Position numbers and translations under genes: made by a program
Shown: positions 1 through 5,852 of the stretch, one piece after another
Position numbering within the stretch: position 1 is the first letter of the stretch
Layout: every line of letters starts with the position of its first letter
NCBI GenBank assembly: GCA_030653335.1
Contig: JAURZP010000351.1
Coordinates: 1 to 7,480 of the forward strand
DNA: 7,480 nucleotides
Reading direction: 5' to 3'
From: Methanoregula sp.
Lineage (GTDB): Archaea; Halobacteriota; Methanomicrobia; Methanomicrobiales; Methanospirillaceae
The notes under the pieces: generated by a model
The model's input: only the letters and a program-made list of their open reading frames with translations
What the model was told of the DNA's origin: nothing
Database searches by the model: none

Positions 1-184
1 GCTTATCCAGCGGGGGCTGCATGCTGACATGGACATTGTGATTGAAGCGTTCGGGAAGAATGAGCAGGTGAAGAGAGTCTTCTGGTCGTTGTTTGTTGTG
101 ATGGCCGGCCTCGTGCTGGCCCGGGTGGTGGACCCGGTGACCGCTCAGCAGGTGGTTGGGATTATTACTGGGATGGGGATTTAA
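1..184 (+). CDS. C-terminal end of a small membrane protein, function unknown (5' partial)
   Basis: The reading frame is open from base 2 to a TAA at 182-184 and gives 60 residues; the start lies outside the window. The visible part has a short charged stretch (AFGKNEQVKR) followed by one hydrophobic helix of about 17 residues (FWSLFVVMAGLVLARVV), then VDPVTAQQVVGIITGMGI at the C-terminus. This suggests a small single-span or multi-span membrane protein with a short tail. Eight of its eleven valines use GTG and its glycines are mostly GGG, which is more G-rich than the genes to the right. That could mean a different origin, but the fragment is too short to prove it. I do not recognise the family. 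A holin-like or provirus-encoded protein is conceivable but only a guess. A hairpin and T-run follow about 50 nt after the stop. Confidence 0.6.
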   Translation, partial: LIQRGLHADMDIVIEAFGKNEQVKRVFWSLFVVMAGLVLARVVDPVTAQQVVGIITGMGI

Positions 185-236
185 GCAGGAAGCATTTATT
201 GAATAACACTATCCGTTCATTCTTTTTTCAGGCAAC

Positions 237-265
237 GTACCGGAAAACCGGTACATCCCTTTTTT
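237..265 (+). terminator. Hairpin plus T-run after the first gene
   Basis: A perfect 7-bp inverted repeat, GTACCGG (237-243) and CCGGTAC (248-254), encloses an AAAA loop and is followed by six T at 260-265. A second T-run (223-228) lies just upstream. The arrangement fits transcription termination of the gene ending at 184. Because the stem is also a clean palindrome, a regulatory role for the downstream CoA-transferase gene cannot be excluded, although it lies about 80 nt before that gene's TATA-like box. Confidence 0.55.
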
Positions 266-333
266 GCACCGTCATCCCGAATCCCGTCACCATTTCAGAA
301 TCATTCCTGAACGCTCCATACAGATCCCATCCA

Positions 334-345
334 TTTTATCTATAC
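334..345 (+). promoter_or_regulatory. TATA-like box for the CoA-transferase gene
   Basis: The AT-rich stretch ATTTTATCTATA precedes the ATG at 374 by about 30-40 nt. With the usual archaeal spacing of about 25 nt, transcription would start around 364, leaving a leader of only about 10 nt. This agrees with the lack of a convincing ribosome binding site before the ATG. It is a weak sequence match and the placement is inferred. Confidence 0.35.
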
Positions 346-373
346 ATCCGCACTATTCCTCAAATGCGATAGA

Positions 374-1681
374 ATGAAAACAACCATGCAGCAGTACGAG
401 GAGAAGACGACCAGCCCCCGACAGGCAATGGAACGGGTGAAAAGCGGAGATACCATCGTCTATGGCATGAGCATTGCGCAACCCCCGGCACTTCTTGCAG
501 CCCTTGCAGAGCGGGCAAGGAGCGGGGAGGTCAGGGATCTCAAAGTCTATACCTTCCTTCCCCGTGAACACGCAACAAATACGGTCCTTTCTCCGGACCT
601 GTGCGACTGCATTGAAAACTATTCCTGGTTTGTCGGGGCAGCGGATCGCGATTCTGTGAAAGTTGGCCTGAATTATCATGTTCCTTCGTACCTGCACCAG
701 ATTCCCCTGATCGTGTCTGATTATATGGATACGGATATCGCGATGGCCACTGTCTCTCCTATGGACAAGGCCGGTTTCTTCAGCCTTGGCACGGCAAACG
801 ATTATTTTTCCACAGCAGCCCGGCACTGCAAACGGCTCTTTGTGGAGGTGAACCGGAATATGCCGAGGGTCTTTGGCGATTCCCTCATCCATATCTCGGA
901 AGTGGATGTGGTAGTAGAGAACCATGTCCCGCTCATGGAGCTCTGCATTGCCGATGCAAAACCTGAAGATGAGATCATCGGGCCGGCAATTGCAGCCATG
1001 GTACCGGACGGTGCTACGGTCCAGCTGGGTATCGGGAACCTTCCGAATGCTGTCGCACGGTACCTTATGGATCATAAGGATCTCGGGATTCACACCGAGA
1101 TGCTCACGGAAGGAATGGTCAATCTTATTGAGGCGGGAGTGGCAAATGGCAGGAGAAAGAATCTCCATCCACGAAAACACGTGTACACAACAGCTGCCGG
1201 AACAAAGCGGATGTACGAGTTCATGAACGACAATCCCAGTATGGAAAGTTATGCCGCCTCATATGTCTGTTCGCCAACAGTGATCGCACAGAACGATAAG
1301 ATGATCTCGATCAATTCGGTGCTCGAAGTGGATCTCCTGGGGCAGGCAAATGCGGAGTATCTTGAAGGAGCAACGTTCTCAGGAACCGGAGGCCAGCTGG
1401 ATTTTGTCCGAGGTTCATTTGCGTCAAGCGGGGGAAAATCGTTCCTTGTATTTTATTCCACGGCAAAATCCGGCACCATCTCCCGTGTAGTGCCGCGCCT
1501 TGCTTCGGGATCGGTTGTCACAACGCCGAGAGCAGATACCCATTACCTTGCAACCGAGCATGCGATTGTCAACCTGAAAGGAAAATCAACCCGTGAGCGG
1601 GCACTTGCGATCATCTCACTGGCTCATCCAAAGTTCAGGGACGAGCTGATGAGACAGGCAGAGGACATGTACCTGATCTGA
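374..1681 (+). CDS. Acetyl-CoA hydrolase/transferase family protein (4-hydroxybutyrate CoA-transferase type)
   Basis: At 435 aa this is full length for the class I CoA-transferases that move CoA between an acyl-CoA and a free carboxylate (acetate, butyrate, 4-hydroxybutyrate and similar acids) through a glutamyl-CoA thioester in the cytoplasm. The N-terminal half (about 10-200) carries the family opening around VKSGDTIVYG. The C-terminal half (about 205-430) contains VQLGIGNLPNAV and then GIHTEM, in which E242 is the expected catalytic glutamate. It continues with SVLEVDLLGQANAE, GTGGQLDFVRGSFASSGG and TEHAIVNLKGKS, and ends with RERALAIISLAHPKFRDEL. The usual TEYGIA motif is changed to TEHAIV here. 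The substrate cannot be read from the sequence, and no partner subunit or pathway gene is nearby. The start at 374 lacks a ribosome binding site and is probably near-leaderless; ATG at 389 is an alternative. It is a single-gene unit with its own terminator, convergent with the HEAT gene. Confidence 0.93.
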   Translation: MKTTMQQYEEKTTSPRQAMERVKSGDTIVYGMSIAQPPALLAALAERARSGEVRDLKVYTFLPREHATNTVLSPDLCDCIENYSWFVGAADRDSVKVGLNYHVPSYLHQIPLIVSDYMDTDIAMATVSPMDKAGFFSLGTANDYFSTAARHCKRLFVEVNRNMPRVFGDSLIHISEVDVVVENHVPLMELCIADAKPEDEIIGPAIAAMVPDGATVQLGIGNLPNAVARYLMDHKDLGIHTEMLTEGMVNLIEAGVANGRRKNLHPRKHVYTTAAGTKRMYEFMNDNPSMESYAASYVCSPTVIAQNDKMISINSVLEVDLLGQANAEYLEGATFSGTGGQLDFVRGSFASSGGKSFLVFYSTAKSGTISRVVPRLASGSVVTTPRADTHYLATEHAIVNLKGKSTRERALAIISLAHPKFRDELMRQAEDMYLI

Positions 1682-1700
1682 ATGTTGGGGGGACACAGAT

Positions 1701-1741
1701 TCCGGAAGTGCCCGGATTTAACGGGAAAAATGGTTTTTTTT
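1701..1741 (+). terminator. Hairpin and T-run after the CoA-transferase gene
   Basis: TCCGG (1701-1705) pairs with CCGGA (1712-1716) over a 6-nt loop. An alternative stem, CCCG (1711-1714) with CGGG (1722-1725), overlaps it. An eight-T run lies at 1734-1741. In archaea the T-run alone can terminate. The convergent HEAT gene ends only 15 nt further on, so the region must also stop or tolerate read-through from the other side. Confidence 0.5.
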
Positions 1742-1755
1742 AATGAAATGAAAAA

Positions 1756-2358
1756 TTAACTCATGGATTCACGAATCGCTTCTTTTACCTTATCGTTCGT
1801 TTCAGCTTCAAGTGCGTTGGCAAGCGCGGTATTTACCTTCTTTCCACCAATTGCCCCAAGTGCCCGCGCAACCATCATCCGGACATAAATATTCTCATCT
1901 TTGAGCAGGATAATCATCGGATCGATCGTATCGGAGTCCCCGAATTCACGCAGCCCTTTTGCTGCCATATACCGTACATGTTCACGGTTGTCCTTGAGTC
2001 CCTGGATCAGCGGCTGAACCGCTTTTTCATCGGCAATCTTTCCCAGTGCTTCTGCTGCACGGTACCGGGTCTCCCATTTGGGCTCCTTCATTGCTTCAGA
2101 GAGCGGGGCTATTGCTGATTTTCCCAGCGACGAGAGTGCAAGCATCGCCTGCTCACGTACGGACTTGTCGAAATCCGCAAGTGCATGGATCAGGGGTTCG
2201 ATTGCACGGGGATTCTTTGCCTGTCCCAGCAGGTACGCGGCATATTGTCGGATATTTGGATCGGTGCTGTCGAGAAGGGATTTTATCAACCCGTCAAGAT
2301 TCAGTTTTTCGAGTTCTTCTGCACCTTCAGGTTTATCTGGTACATTTTGTGCTTCCAT
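1756..2358 (-). CDS. HEAT repeat protein (PBS lyase HEAT-like repeats)
   Basis: The 200-aa protein is built almost entirely of six helical repeats of about 31 residues, at roughly 21-50, 51-81, 82-111, 112-142, 143-173 and 174-200. Each repeat has the pattern AIEPLIxAL-D-xxVRxxAxxALGxIG. Examples are RAIEPLIHALADFDKSVREQ, KAVQPLIQGLKDNREHVRYM and DTIDPMIILLKDENIYVRMM. Such repeats form a curved solenoid that binds other proteins. In cyanobacteria relatives attach bilins to phycobiliproteins, but in methanogens the family is a generic scaffold and no enzymatic role should be assumed. About 20 acidic N-terminal residues come before the repeats, and no signal peptide or membrane segment is present. 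The protein should be cytoplasmic. The ATG at 2356-2358 has no close ribosome binding site and lies about 8 nt from the predicted transcript start. It is divergent from the DUF4349 gene and convergent with the CoA-transferase. Confidence 0.93.
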   Translation of the reverse strand: MEAQNVPDKPEGAEELEKLNLDGLIKSLLDSTDPNIRQYAAYLLGQAKNPRAIEPLIHALADFDKSVREQAMLALSSLGKSAIAPLSEAMKEPKWETRYRAAEALGKIADEKAVQPLIQGLKDNREHVRYMAAKGLREFGDSDTIDPMIILLKDENIYVRMMVARALGAIGGKKVNTALANALEAETNDKVKEAIRESMS

Positions 2359-2387
2359 GATATATCAGTGAAATATCTCCTGTTTTG

Positions 2388-2396
2388 TTATTTAAT
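2388..2396 (-). promoter_or_regulatory. TATA box for the HEAT-repeat gene
   Basis: On the minus strand the sequence reads ATTAAATAA. A start of transcription about 25 nt downstream falls near 2366, some 8 nt before the ATG at 2358. That is a very short leader, in keeping with the absence of a closely spaced Shine-Dalgarno sequence (the only GGAG is too far away). Confidence 0.5.
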
Positions 2397-2450
2397 GGCG
2401 ATCGATCCATTCCGGATAAATCAAAGAACGATTATGGATCAATTGTTTTT

Positions 2451-2476
2451 TTAACTGCCAAAAAAATCGCAGTTAA
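2451..2476. promoter_or_regulatory. Perfect 8-bp dyad upstream of the DUF4349 promoter (candidate operator)
   Basis: TTAACTGC (2451-2458) and its exact complement GCAGTTAA (2469-2476) are separated by 10 nt, so the half-sites are offset by 18 bp, a little under two helical turns. The right arm ends 8 nt before the TATA box at 2485-2492, where a dimeric archaeal regulator touching the BRE/TATA region would sit. A terminator is unlikely because no gene ends just upstream: the region lies between two divergent starts. The regulator is unknown. Confidence 0.5.
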
Positions 2477-2484
2477 CACATTAC

Positions 2485-2492
2485 TTTTATAT
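2485..2492 (+). promoter_or_regulatory. TATA box for the DUF4349 gene (leaderless transcript predicted)
   Basis: TTTTATAT is a near-consensus archaeal TATA box. Its centre is about 25 nt upstream of the ATG at 2514, so transcription should begin at or next to the start codon. This supports 2514 as the true start over the in-frame ATG at 2385, which lies upstream of the promoter. Confidence 0.65.
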
Positions 2493-2513
2493 TTCACGCA
2501 ACTATTTCATGGT

Positions 2514-3419
2514 ATGAACTACAAAATCATCGCAATCCTTGTGGTGTGTATCGCAGTGGTTGCAGCAACCGGCTGCATGGGTCTTGGAAGTTCAACCTCC
2601 CCGCAGGGCTCCTCTGCAAACGATAACAGTGTCCGCTACCAGTCAGAAGCAAAGATAGCTTATGCGGGCAGCCCTGCTGCGATGCCAGTGCCAACTCAGG
2701 CCCTTTCACAATCCGGTTCTGGAACATCCATCATTGAGACAAAGATCATAAAAACCGCGTCCATCACGCTTGAAGTAAAGGATATTCCAGGCGCAGTAGA
2801 GACCTTAAAAAGTATCGCTGCCCAGAAAGGCGGGTATCTCTCCTCAACCAATATCCAGAAGGGCTACAACGACCGGCTCACTGGTTCTGTAGTCATCCGC
2901 ATACCCCAGGCAGAATTTGAAAATGCGCTTATCGGGGTGAGAGCGATAGGTACGGTCAAATCGATCTCAACGCAGGGTCAGGACGTTACCGAGGAATATG
3001 TGGATCTTCAGGCCCAGATAACCTCGTACCAGAACCAGCTCGCCCAGTACAATGCAATAATGAAGCAGAGCACCAAGGTCGAAGACATCATCAAGGTGCA
3101 GGAACAGATCGACCGCGTCCAGACACAACTGAACCGGCTCGAAGGGCGGCTTAAATATCTCAACAGCCGGATCGATCTCTCGACTATTACAGTCAGCCTG
3201 CAGGAACCTGAACCGGTTGGCGGGGATACTGGACACAACTTTGTGTCGACAATAAATGAAGGGATTGCAGGATTTTTCGGAATGATCGATGCAATCATTA
3301 TCATATTCTTAGCCCTGCTCCCGCTCATCATTCTCGGTGGCATCGGGTACGGTATTTACCGCTGGAGAAAGGGGAAAAAACCGGCAGTTGTCCCGGCTGA
3401 ACTCACAGAAAAGAAATAA
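2514..3419 (+). CDS. DUF4349 domain lipoprotein-like membrane protein
   Basis: The 301-aa protein starts with a signal sequence ending in a lipobox-like AATGC (C21 would be the lipidated residue). A Ser/Gly/Pro-rich linker (22-70) follows, then the DUF4349 domain at about 75-232. The domain shows its usual landmarks: IIKTASITLEVKDIPGAVE, GGYLSSTNIQ, VVIRIPQAEFENAL and the invariant-looking GQDVTEEYVDLQAQI. A coiled-coil helical hairpin occupies about 163-220 (DIIKVQEQIDRVQTQLNRLEGR), after which the fold closes with STITVSLQE. A single C-terminal membrane helix (257-283) is followed by a basic cytoplasmic tail. The domain should therefore sit outside the cell, held at both ends. The molecular function of DUF4349 proteins is not established. 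The start is chosen at 2514 because a longer frame from 2385 would place 43 unrelated residues before the signal peptide and would start upstream of the TATA box. Confidence 0.92.
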   Translation: MNYKIIAILVVCIAVVAATGCMGLGSSTSPQGSSANDNSVRYQSEAKIAYAGSPAAMPVPTQALSQSGSGTSIIETKIIKTASITLEVKDIPGAVETLKSIAAQKGGYLSSTNIQKGYNDRLTGSVVIRIPQAEFENALIGVRAIGTVKSISTQGQDVTEEYVDLQAQITSYQNQLAQYNAIMKQSTKVEDIIKVQEQIDRVQTQLNRLEGRLKYLNSRIDLSTITVSLQEPEPVGGDTGHNFVSTINEGIAGFFGMIDAIIIIFLALLPLIILGGIGYGIYRWRKGKKPAVVPAELTEKK

Positions 3420-3425
3420 TTTTTT
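3420..3425 (+). terminator. T6 tract directly after the DUF4349 stop codon
   Basis: Six T follow the TAA immediately and no convincing hairpin is present. Archaeal RNA polymerase can terminate on a U-tract alone. The tract overlaps the stop codon of the convergent PH-domain gene, so the two genes leave almost no room between them. Confidence 0.35.
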
Positions 3426-4041
3426 ATTTGTTCTTCTGTTCCAGAAGGAAACGGATCTTTTTTAGTTCATCAAGCATCAGCAGGTTGGTGCTCATAGAAC
3501 CAGTTGCTGACTGAACTGGTGCACTGGTGCCGGTACCATCATTATGGATACCGGAACCGGACTGCCGTACCAGGGTGCGAACCAGCTCACGAAGTTCCTC
3601 AGCATGTTCGATCGCCTCAATCCGTATCTCGGGTACTGCCTGCCCTGAATAGCCGGCAGTCTGGATGGAGAGCGTGGATATTCTGAGCCATCGCATGACG
3701 GGGCCCTGCTTGAGATCCAGATTTGTGATCCGGTTATATGGAACAATACCGGTGGTGCGGAACCAGACCCCGCGCTTCCACCGCATCTCGTCTTCATGGA
3801 GCTCATACCACATGCTCTGGTAATACAGTTTCACCCAGTATAAAAAGAACACAAACACAACGACAATACCACACAAGGAAACGGCATAGAACAGTGCATC
3901 AGGCATGGACAGGAGAACCGGAAATACCGTGCACGCAAGGATAAAGATCACAATGAGGGAAAAATCGATCATAAACCAGTTGACCAGTGCCGGCGCTGGC
4001 TTGAACGGGGTACTCAAGGGAAAATGGGTTTCTGGAGCCAT
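3424..4041 (-). CDS. Membrane protein with a bacterial-type PH domain (bPH2/YdbS-like)
   Basis: The 205-aa protein has two closely spaced hydrophobic helices near its N-terminus (about 22-44 and 48-70). They are followed by a bPH2-type domain at about 76-156: WYELHEDEMRWKRGVWFR, then TGIVPYNRITNLDLKQGP, RWLRISTLSIQTAGYSG and a final amphipathic helix (AIEHAEELRELVRTLVR). Proteins of this kind (YdbS/YdbT-like) have a membrane hairpin and a PH-fold domain on the cytoplasmic side; their ligands are mostly unknown. A flexible Ser/Gly/Thr-rich linker (161-183) leads to a short charged helix at the C-terminus (LDELKKIRFLLEQKNK), which could mediate oligomerisation or partner binding. The ATG has no ribosome binding site, so a short leader is likely. 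The gene lies 57 nt downstream of the zinc-ribbon PH-like gene on the same strand and may be co-transcribed. It converges with the DUF4349 gene at a 4-nt gap. Confidence 0.88.
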   Translation of the reverse strand: MAPETHFPLSTPFKPAPALVNWFMIDFSLIVIFILACTVFPVLLSMPDALFYAVSLCGIVVVFVFFLYWVKLYYQSMWYELHEDEMRWKRGVWFRTTGIVPYNRITNLDLKQGPVMRWLRISTLSIQTAGYSGQAVPEIRIEAIEHAEELRELVRTLVRQSGSGIHNDGTGTSAPVQSATGSMSTNLLMLDELKKIRFLLEQKNK

Positions 4042-4071
4042 ATGTAAATCTTTATGTGAATGTCTTTTCTG

Positions 4072-4083
4072 AATTAAAAAAAA
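4072..4083 (-). promoter_or_regulatory. T8 tract and TATA-like box between the two PH-type genes
   Basis: On the minus strand TTTTTTTTAATT lies 15 nt after the stop of the upstream gene and about 35 nt before the ATG of the bPH2 gene. The eight T could end the upstream transcript, and TTTTTAAT could serve as the TATA box of the downstream gene (start near 4050, leader of about 9 nt). Either role or both is possible. If neither works strongly, the pair would form an operon. Confidence 0.35.
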
Positions 4084-4098
4084 GTTATCGGTAAAAAG

Positions 4099-5784
4099 TT
4101 ATGATGATGGAGTTGTAGTATTTGTCACCGGTACGGTTGTGCTTACGACCGTAACATTGGTGGGTGAAGTTGTCTTAACGGTAGTAACATTTGTTACAGT
4201 AGCCAGGGTTACGGGTACTGCCTGCGGAGCTTGTGCCACGCCGGTTGTCGCATCGGCTGACACCGTCACTTTACCAAACCCTTCACTGGTTTTACCGGTT
4301 GTCAGCAATCCCCCGTTCTTGTAGATCTCAACAACAAGTTCGTGACGTGTAGAACCGTCCAGTTTTTCAGCAGTCACCTGAACAGGACCGGTCGCATTCA
4401 CAATCTCAAAAAATCGTTCACCTGAATTTGTAACAGACTGTAATACTGCGGGCATACCATAGGTGCCTTTCCAGCCACCGATATAGCTGATATGAGCATA
4501 AATCCCGGTAGCTGGTGCAACGGGTGCAGCAGTTGCCACAGGGATAACGATCGTGCCGGATGAAACAGGAGTCGAAGTGGTGACCGGAGTTGAAGTGGTT
4601 ACAGGTACTTCAGTTGCAGAACCGGGTATGGATGATCCAATGCCAGAAATCATAGGATAAACAAAGACCACACCGGCCAGTGCGATGACAATGAGCAGAA
4701 TAATCACGCCAATGGCTATGAACACTTTTTTGTCGGGCATCCGGATTGCACGGCGCGGTTTTTTAGGGGGGGGTGATGCGGCTGTGGGCATCGATGCGGG
4801 GTTGAGAGGGGTTGGTGCAAGCTCTTTTGGAGAGAACAAGCGTGGTATCAGGGGCTGTTTGGCAGGTTTTGGCTTAGGCGCTGTTACCGCAGGTGCGGAC
4901 TCTGGTGTTGCAACGGGTTCCGGCACAGGATCGTACAATGGTGAACGGGCGGGTTGTGCGGTTTTCTGTACCGGGGGTTCAGGTATATCAGATCTCATTG
5001 GATCGGCAGGCACCTTTTCCGGTGAGGGTTCGATCAGCGGCTCGATTGTCTGAATTTCACGTTCAATCGGGCATTGAACATGTGTACGTTGATCGGGAAC
5101 GGTAGTTGCAGGGGCATTACTACCGGGAGGAATGATTGAAGAACCGCAGCGGTTGCAAAAGCCTGAACCCTCCGGCACCTTGTTGCCACAACGGGAACAG
5201 AACGTGCCATATCCGTATGACGGTGTGTCTGGTTCTTTTGCTGCTGTCTGGATTTTTGACGGTGCGTTCTCAATGATCTTTTTTATCGGTTGGTACGTGT
5301 CCATCTCTTTTTTCGGCAACGGATGAGTGCCAGCGGGTTGGGCCGGAGCTCCGTTCACTTCGATTCGTGGAGAGGGTACGGGTTTAGGGCTTTTATGGGG
5401 CTGATCAAACCCGGGTGTTCCTTTTCTGATCACCTGTTCAAATGAGGATGAGACATTCTCTTTTAAGGTTTTTACCCACTCGTCCCGTTCCGGGTTCCTG
5501 TTTCCTCCTGCCGTGCGCGAGAAGGTAAGAACCATCTGCCGGGTCTCACCGCTCCTTGTGATCACCGTTACTGTGACAAATGGATCACGAATCGCATTCT
5601 CTCCCCCATCAACATCCTTGATCGTGGCAAGCGGAATCTCTTTTGGAGGCAGGAGGTTTTTTGCCCGGTCAACCAGAACAATACGTTTGTTGGTGATAAT
5701 TCCTTCAAACGGGATCGACTTGACATACACCCCCTGTGTCCGCACGAGCACTATCTCATCACTGCGCAGATCTGGATCACCCAT
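4099..5784 (-). CDS. PH-like domain, zinc-ribbon, single-pass membrane protein with Thr-rich external tail
   Basis: The 561-aa protein has an unusual order of parts. Residues 8-112 form a beta-rich PH/GRAM-like domain (DEIVLVRTQGVYVKSIPFEG, ITNKRIVLVDRAKN, then IPLATIKDVDGG and a closing helix DEWVKTLKENV). Residues 196-213 are a zinc ribbon with cysteines C196, C199, C210 and C213 (CSRC and CNRC). A long Pro-rich linker (about 225-350) ends in basic residues (KKPRR) before one membrane helix (353-378). Positive-inside charge places the N-terminal 350 residues in the cytoplasm. Outside lie a PVTTST tandem repeat, a beta-type domain at about 426-510, and a Thr/Val/Asn-rich tail with several N-x-T sequons. 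The function is unknown; a sensor or anchor linking inside and outside is an inference. A TTG at 5817 would add 11 residues, but ATG 5784 has an excellent GGAGGGG and is preferred. The neighbour downstream also has a PH domain. Confidence 0.85.
   Translation of the reverse strand: MGDPDLRSDEIVLVRTQGVYVKSIPFEGIITNKRIVLVDRAKNLLPPKEIPLATIKDVDGGENAIRDPFVTVTVITRSGETRQMVLTFSRTAGGNRNPERDEWVKTLKENVSSSFEQVIRKGTPGFDQPHKSPKPVPSPRIEVNGAPAQPAGTHPLPKKEMDTYQPIKKIIENAPSKIQTAAKEPDTPSYGYGTFCSRCGNKVPEGSGFCNRCGSSIIPPGSNAPATTVPDQRTHVQCPIEREIQTIEPLIEPSPEKVPADPMRSDIPEPPVQKTAQPARSPLYDPVPEPVATPESAPAVTAPKPKPAKQPLIPRLFSPKELAPTPLNPASMPTAASPPPKKPRRAIRMPDKKVFIAIGVIILLIVIALAGVVFVYPMISGIGSSIPGSATEVPVTTSTPVTTSTPVSSGTIVIPVATAAPVAPATGIYAHISYIGGWKGTYGMPAVLQSVTNSGERFFEIVNATGPVQVTAEKLDGSTRHELVVEIYKNGGLLTTGKTSEGFGKVTVSADATTGVAQAPQAVPVTLATVTNVTTVKTTSPTNVTVVSTTVPVTNTTTPSS
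4568..4603 (-). repeat. Two tandem 18-bp copies encoding PVTTST
   Basis: Bases 4568-4585 and 4586-4603 are imperfect copies (three differences) inside the gene for the 561-aa protein. Each encodes the hexapeptide PVTTST, just outside the membrane helix. The differences are synonymous, so the repeat is kept at protein level. It looks like a stalk of variable length rather than a mobile or regulatory repeat. Confidence 0.7.
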
Positions 5785-5788
5785 AATA

Positions 5789-5795
5789 CCCCTCC
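5789..5795 (-). promoter_or_regulatory. Ribosome binding site GGAGGGG that decides the start at 5784
   Basis: On the minus strand GGAGGGG is followed by TATT and then the ATG at 5782-5784. It matches the GGAGG core of the archaeal anti-Shine-Dalgarno complement at a normal distance. The upstream TTG at 5817 has nothing comparable. An out-of-frame ATG overlaps the site (5795-5797) and would give only a six-codon peptide. Confidence 0.75.
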
Positions 5796-5840
5796 ATAAG
5801 TCAGTCTTCTCTCCCAAGTTGTATGTATAGCAAGAAAAAG

Positions 5841-5850
5841 ATATTTATCA
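5841..5850 (-). promoter_or_regulatory. TATA box for the zinc-ribbon PH-like gene
   Basis: The minus strand reads TGATAAATAT. A start about 25 nt downstream would fall near 5820 and give a leader of about 36 nt holding the ribosome binding site at 5789-5795. A second AT-rich candidate, CTATACATA (5822-5830), could also serve and would shorten the leader. Confidence 0.45.
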
Positions 5851-5852
5851 GG

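Noticed and set aside
237..254. Possible shared operator motif between the dyads at 237-254 and 5858-5871 (both contain CCGGTA/TACCGG)
   Set aside because: The half-sites are arranged in opposite order, and CCGGTA/TACCGG words also occur within several coding regions here (for example near 1005, 3530 and 4130). The resemblance is probably compositional, and the first element fits a terminator better.
353..1180. 275-codon open frame on the minus strand
   Set aside because: It lies entirely opposite the CoA-transferase gene, whose family motifs are unmistakable. The minus-strand translation shows no recognisable domain and is rich in Cys, His and Arg as expected for an antisense shadow.
2385..2513. 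43-residue N-terminal extension of the DUF4349 protein from ATG 2385
   Set aside because: The extension would precede a normal signal peptide and would start upstream of the TATA box at 2485-2492. A leaderless start at 2514 explains all signals.
4685..5053. 122-codon plus-strand frame opposite the zinc-ribbon gene
   Set aside because: Its Gly/Ala-rich translation is the antisense of the Pro-rich linker and membrane helix. It has no independent start signal and no domain.
5785..5817. TTG start adding 11 residues to the zinc-ribbon protein
   Set aside because: There is no ribosome binding site before the TTG, whereas ATG 5784 has GGAGGGG at ideal distance.
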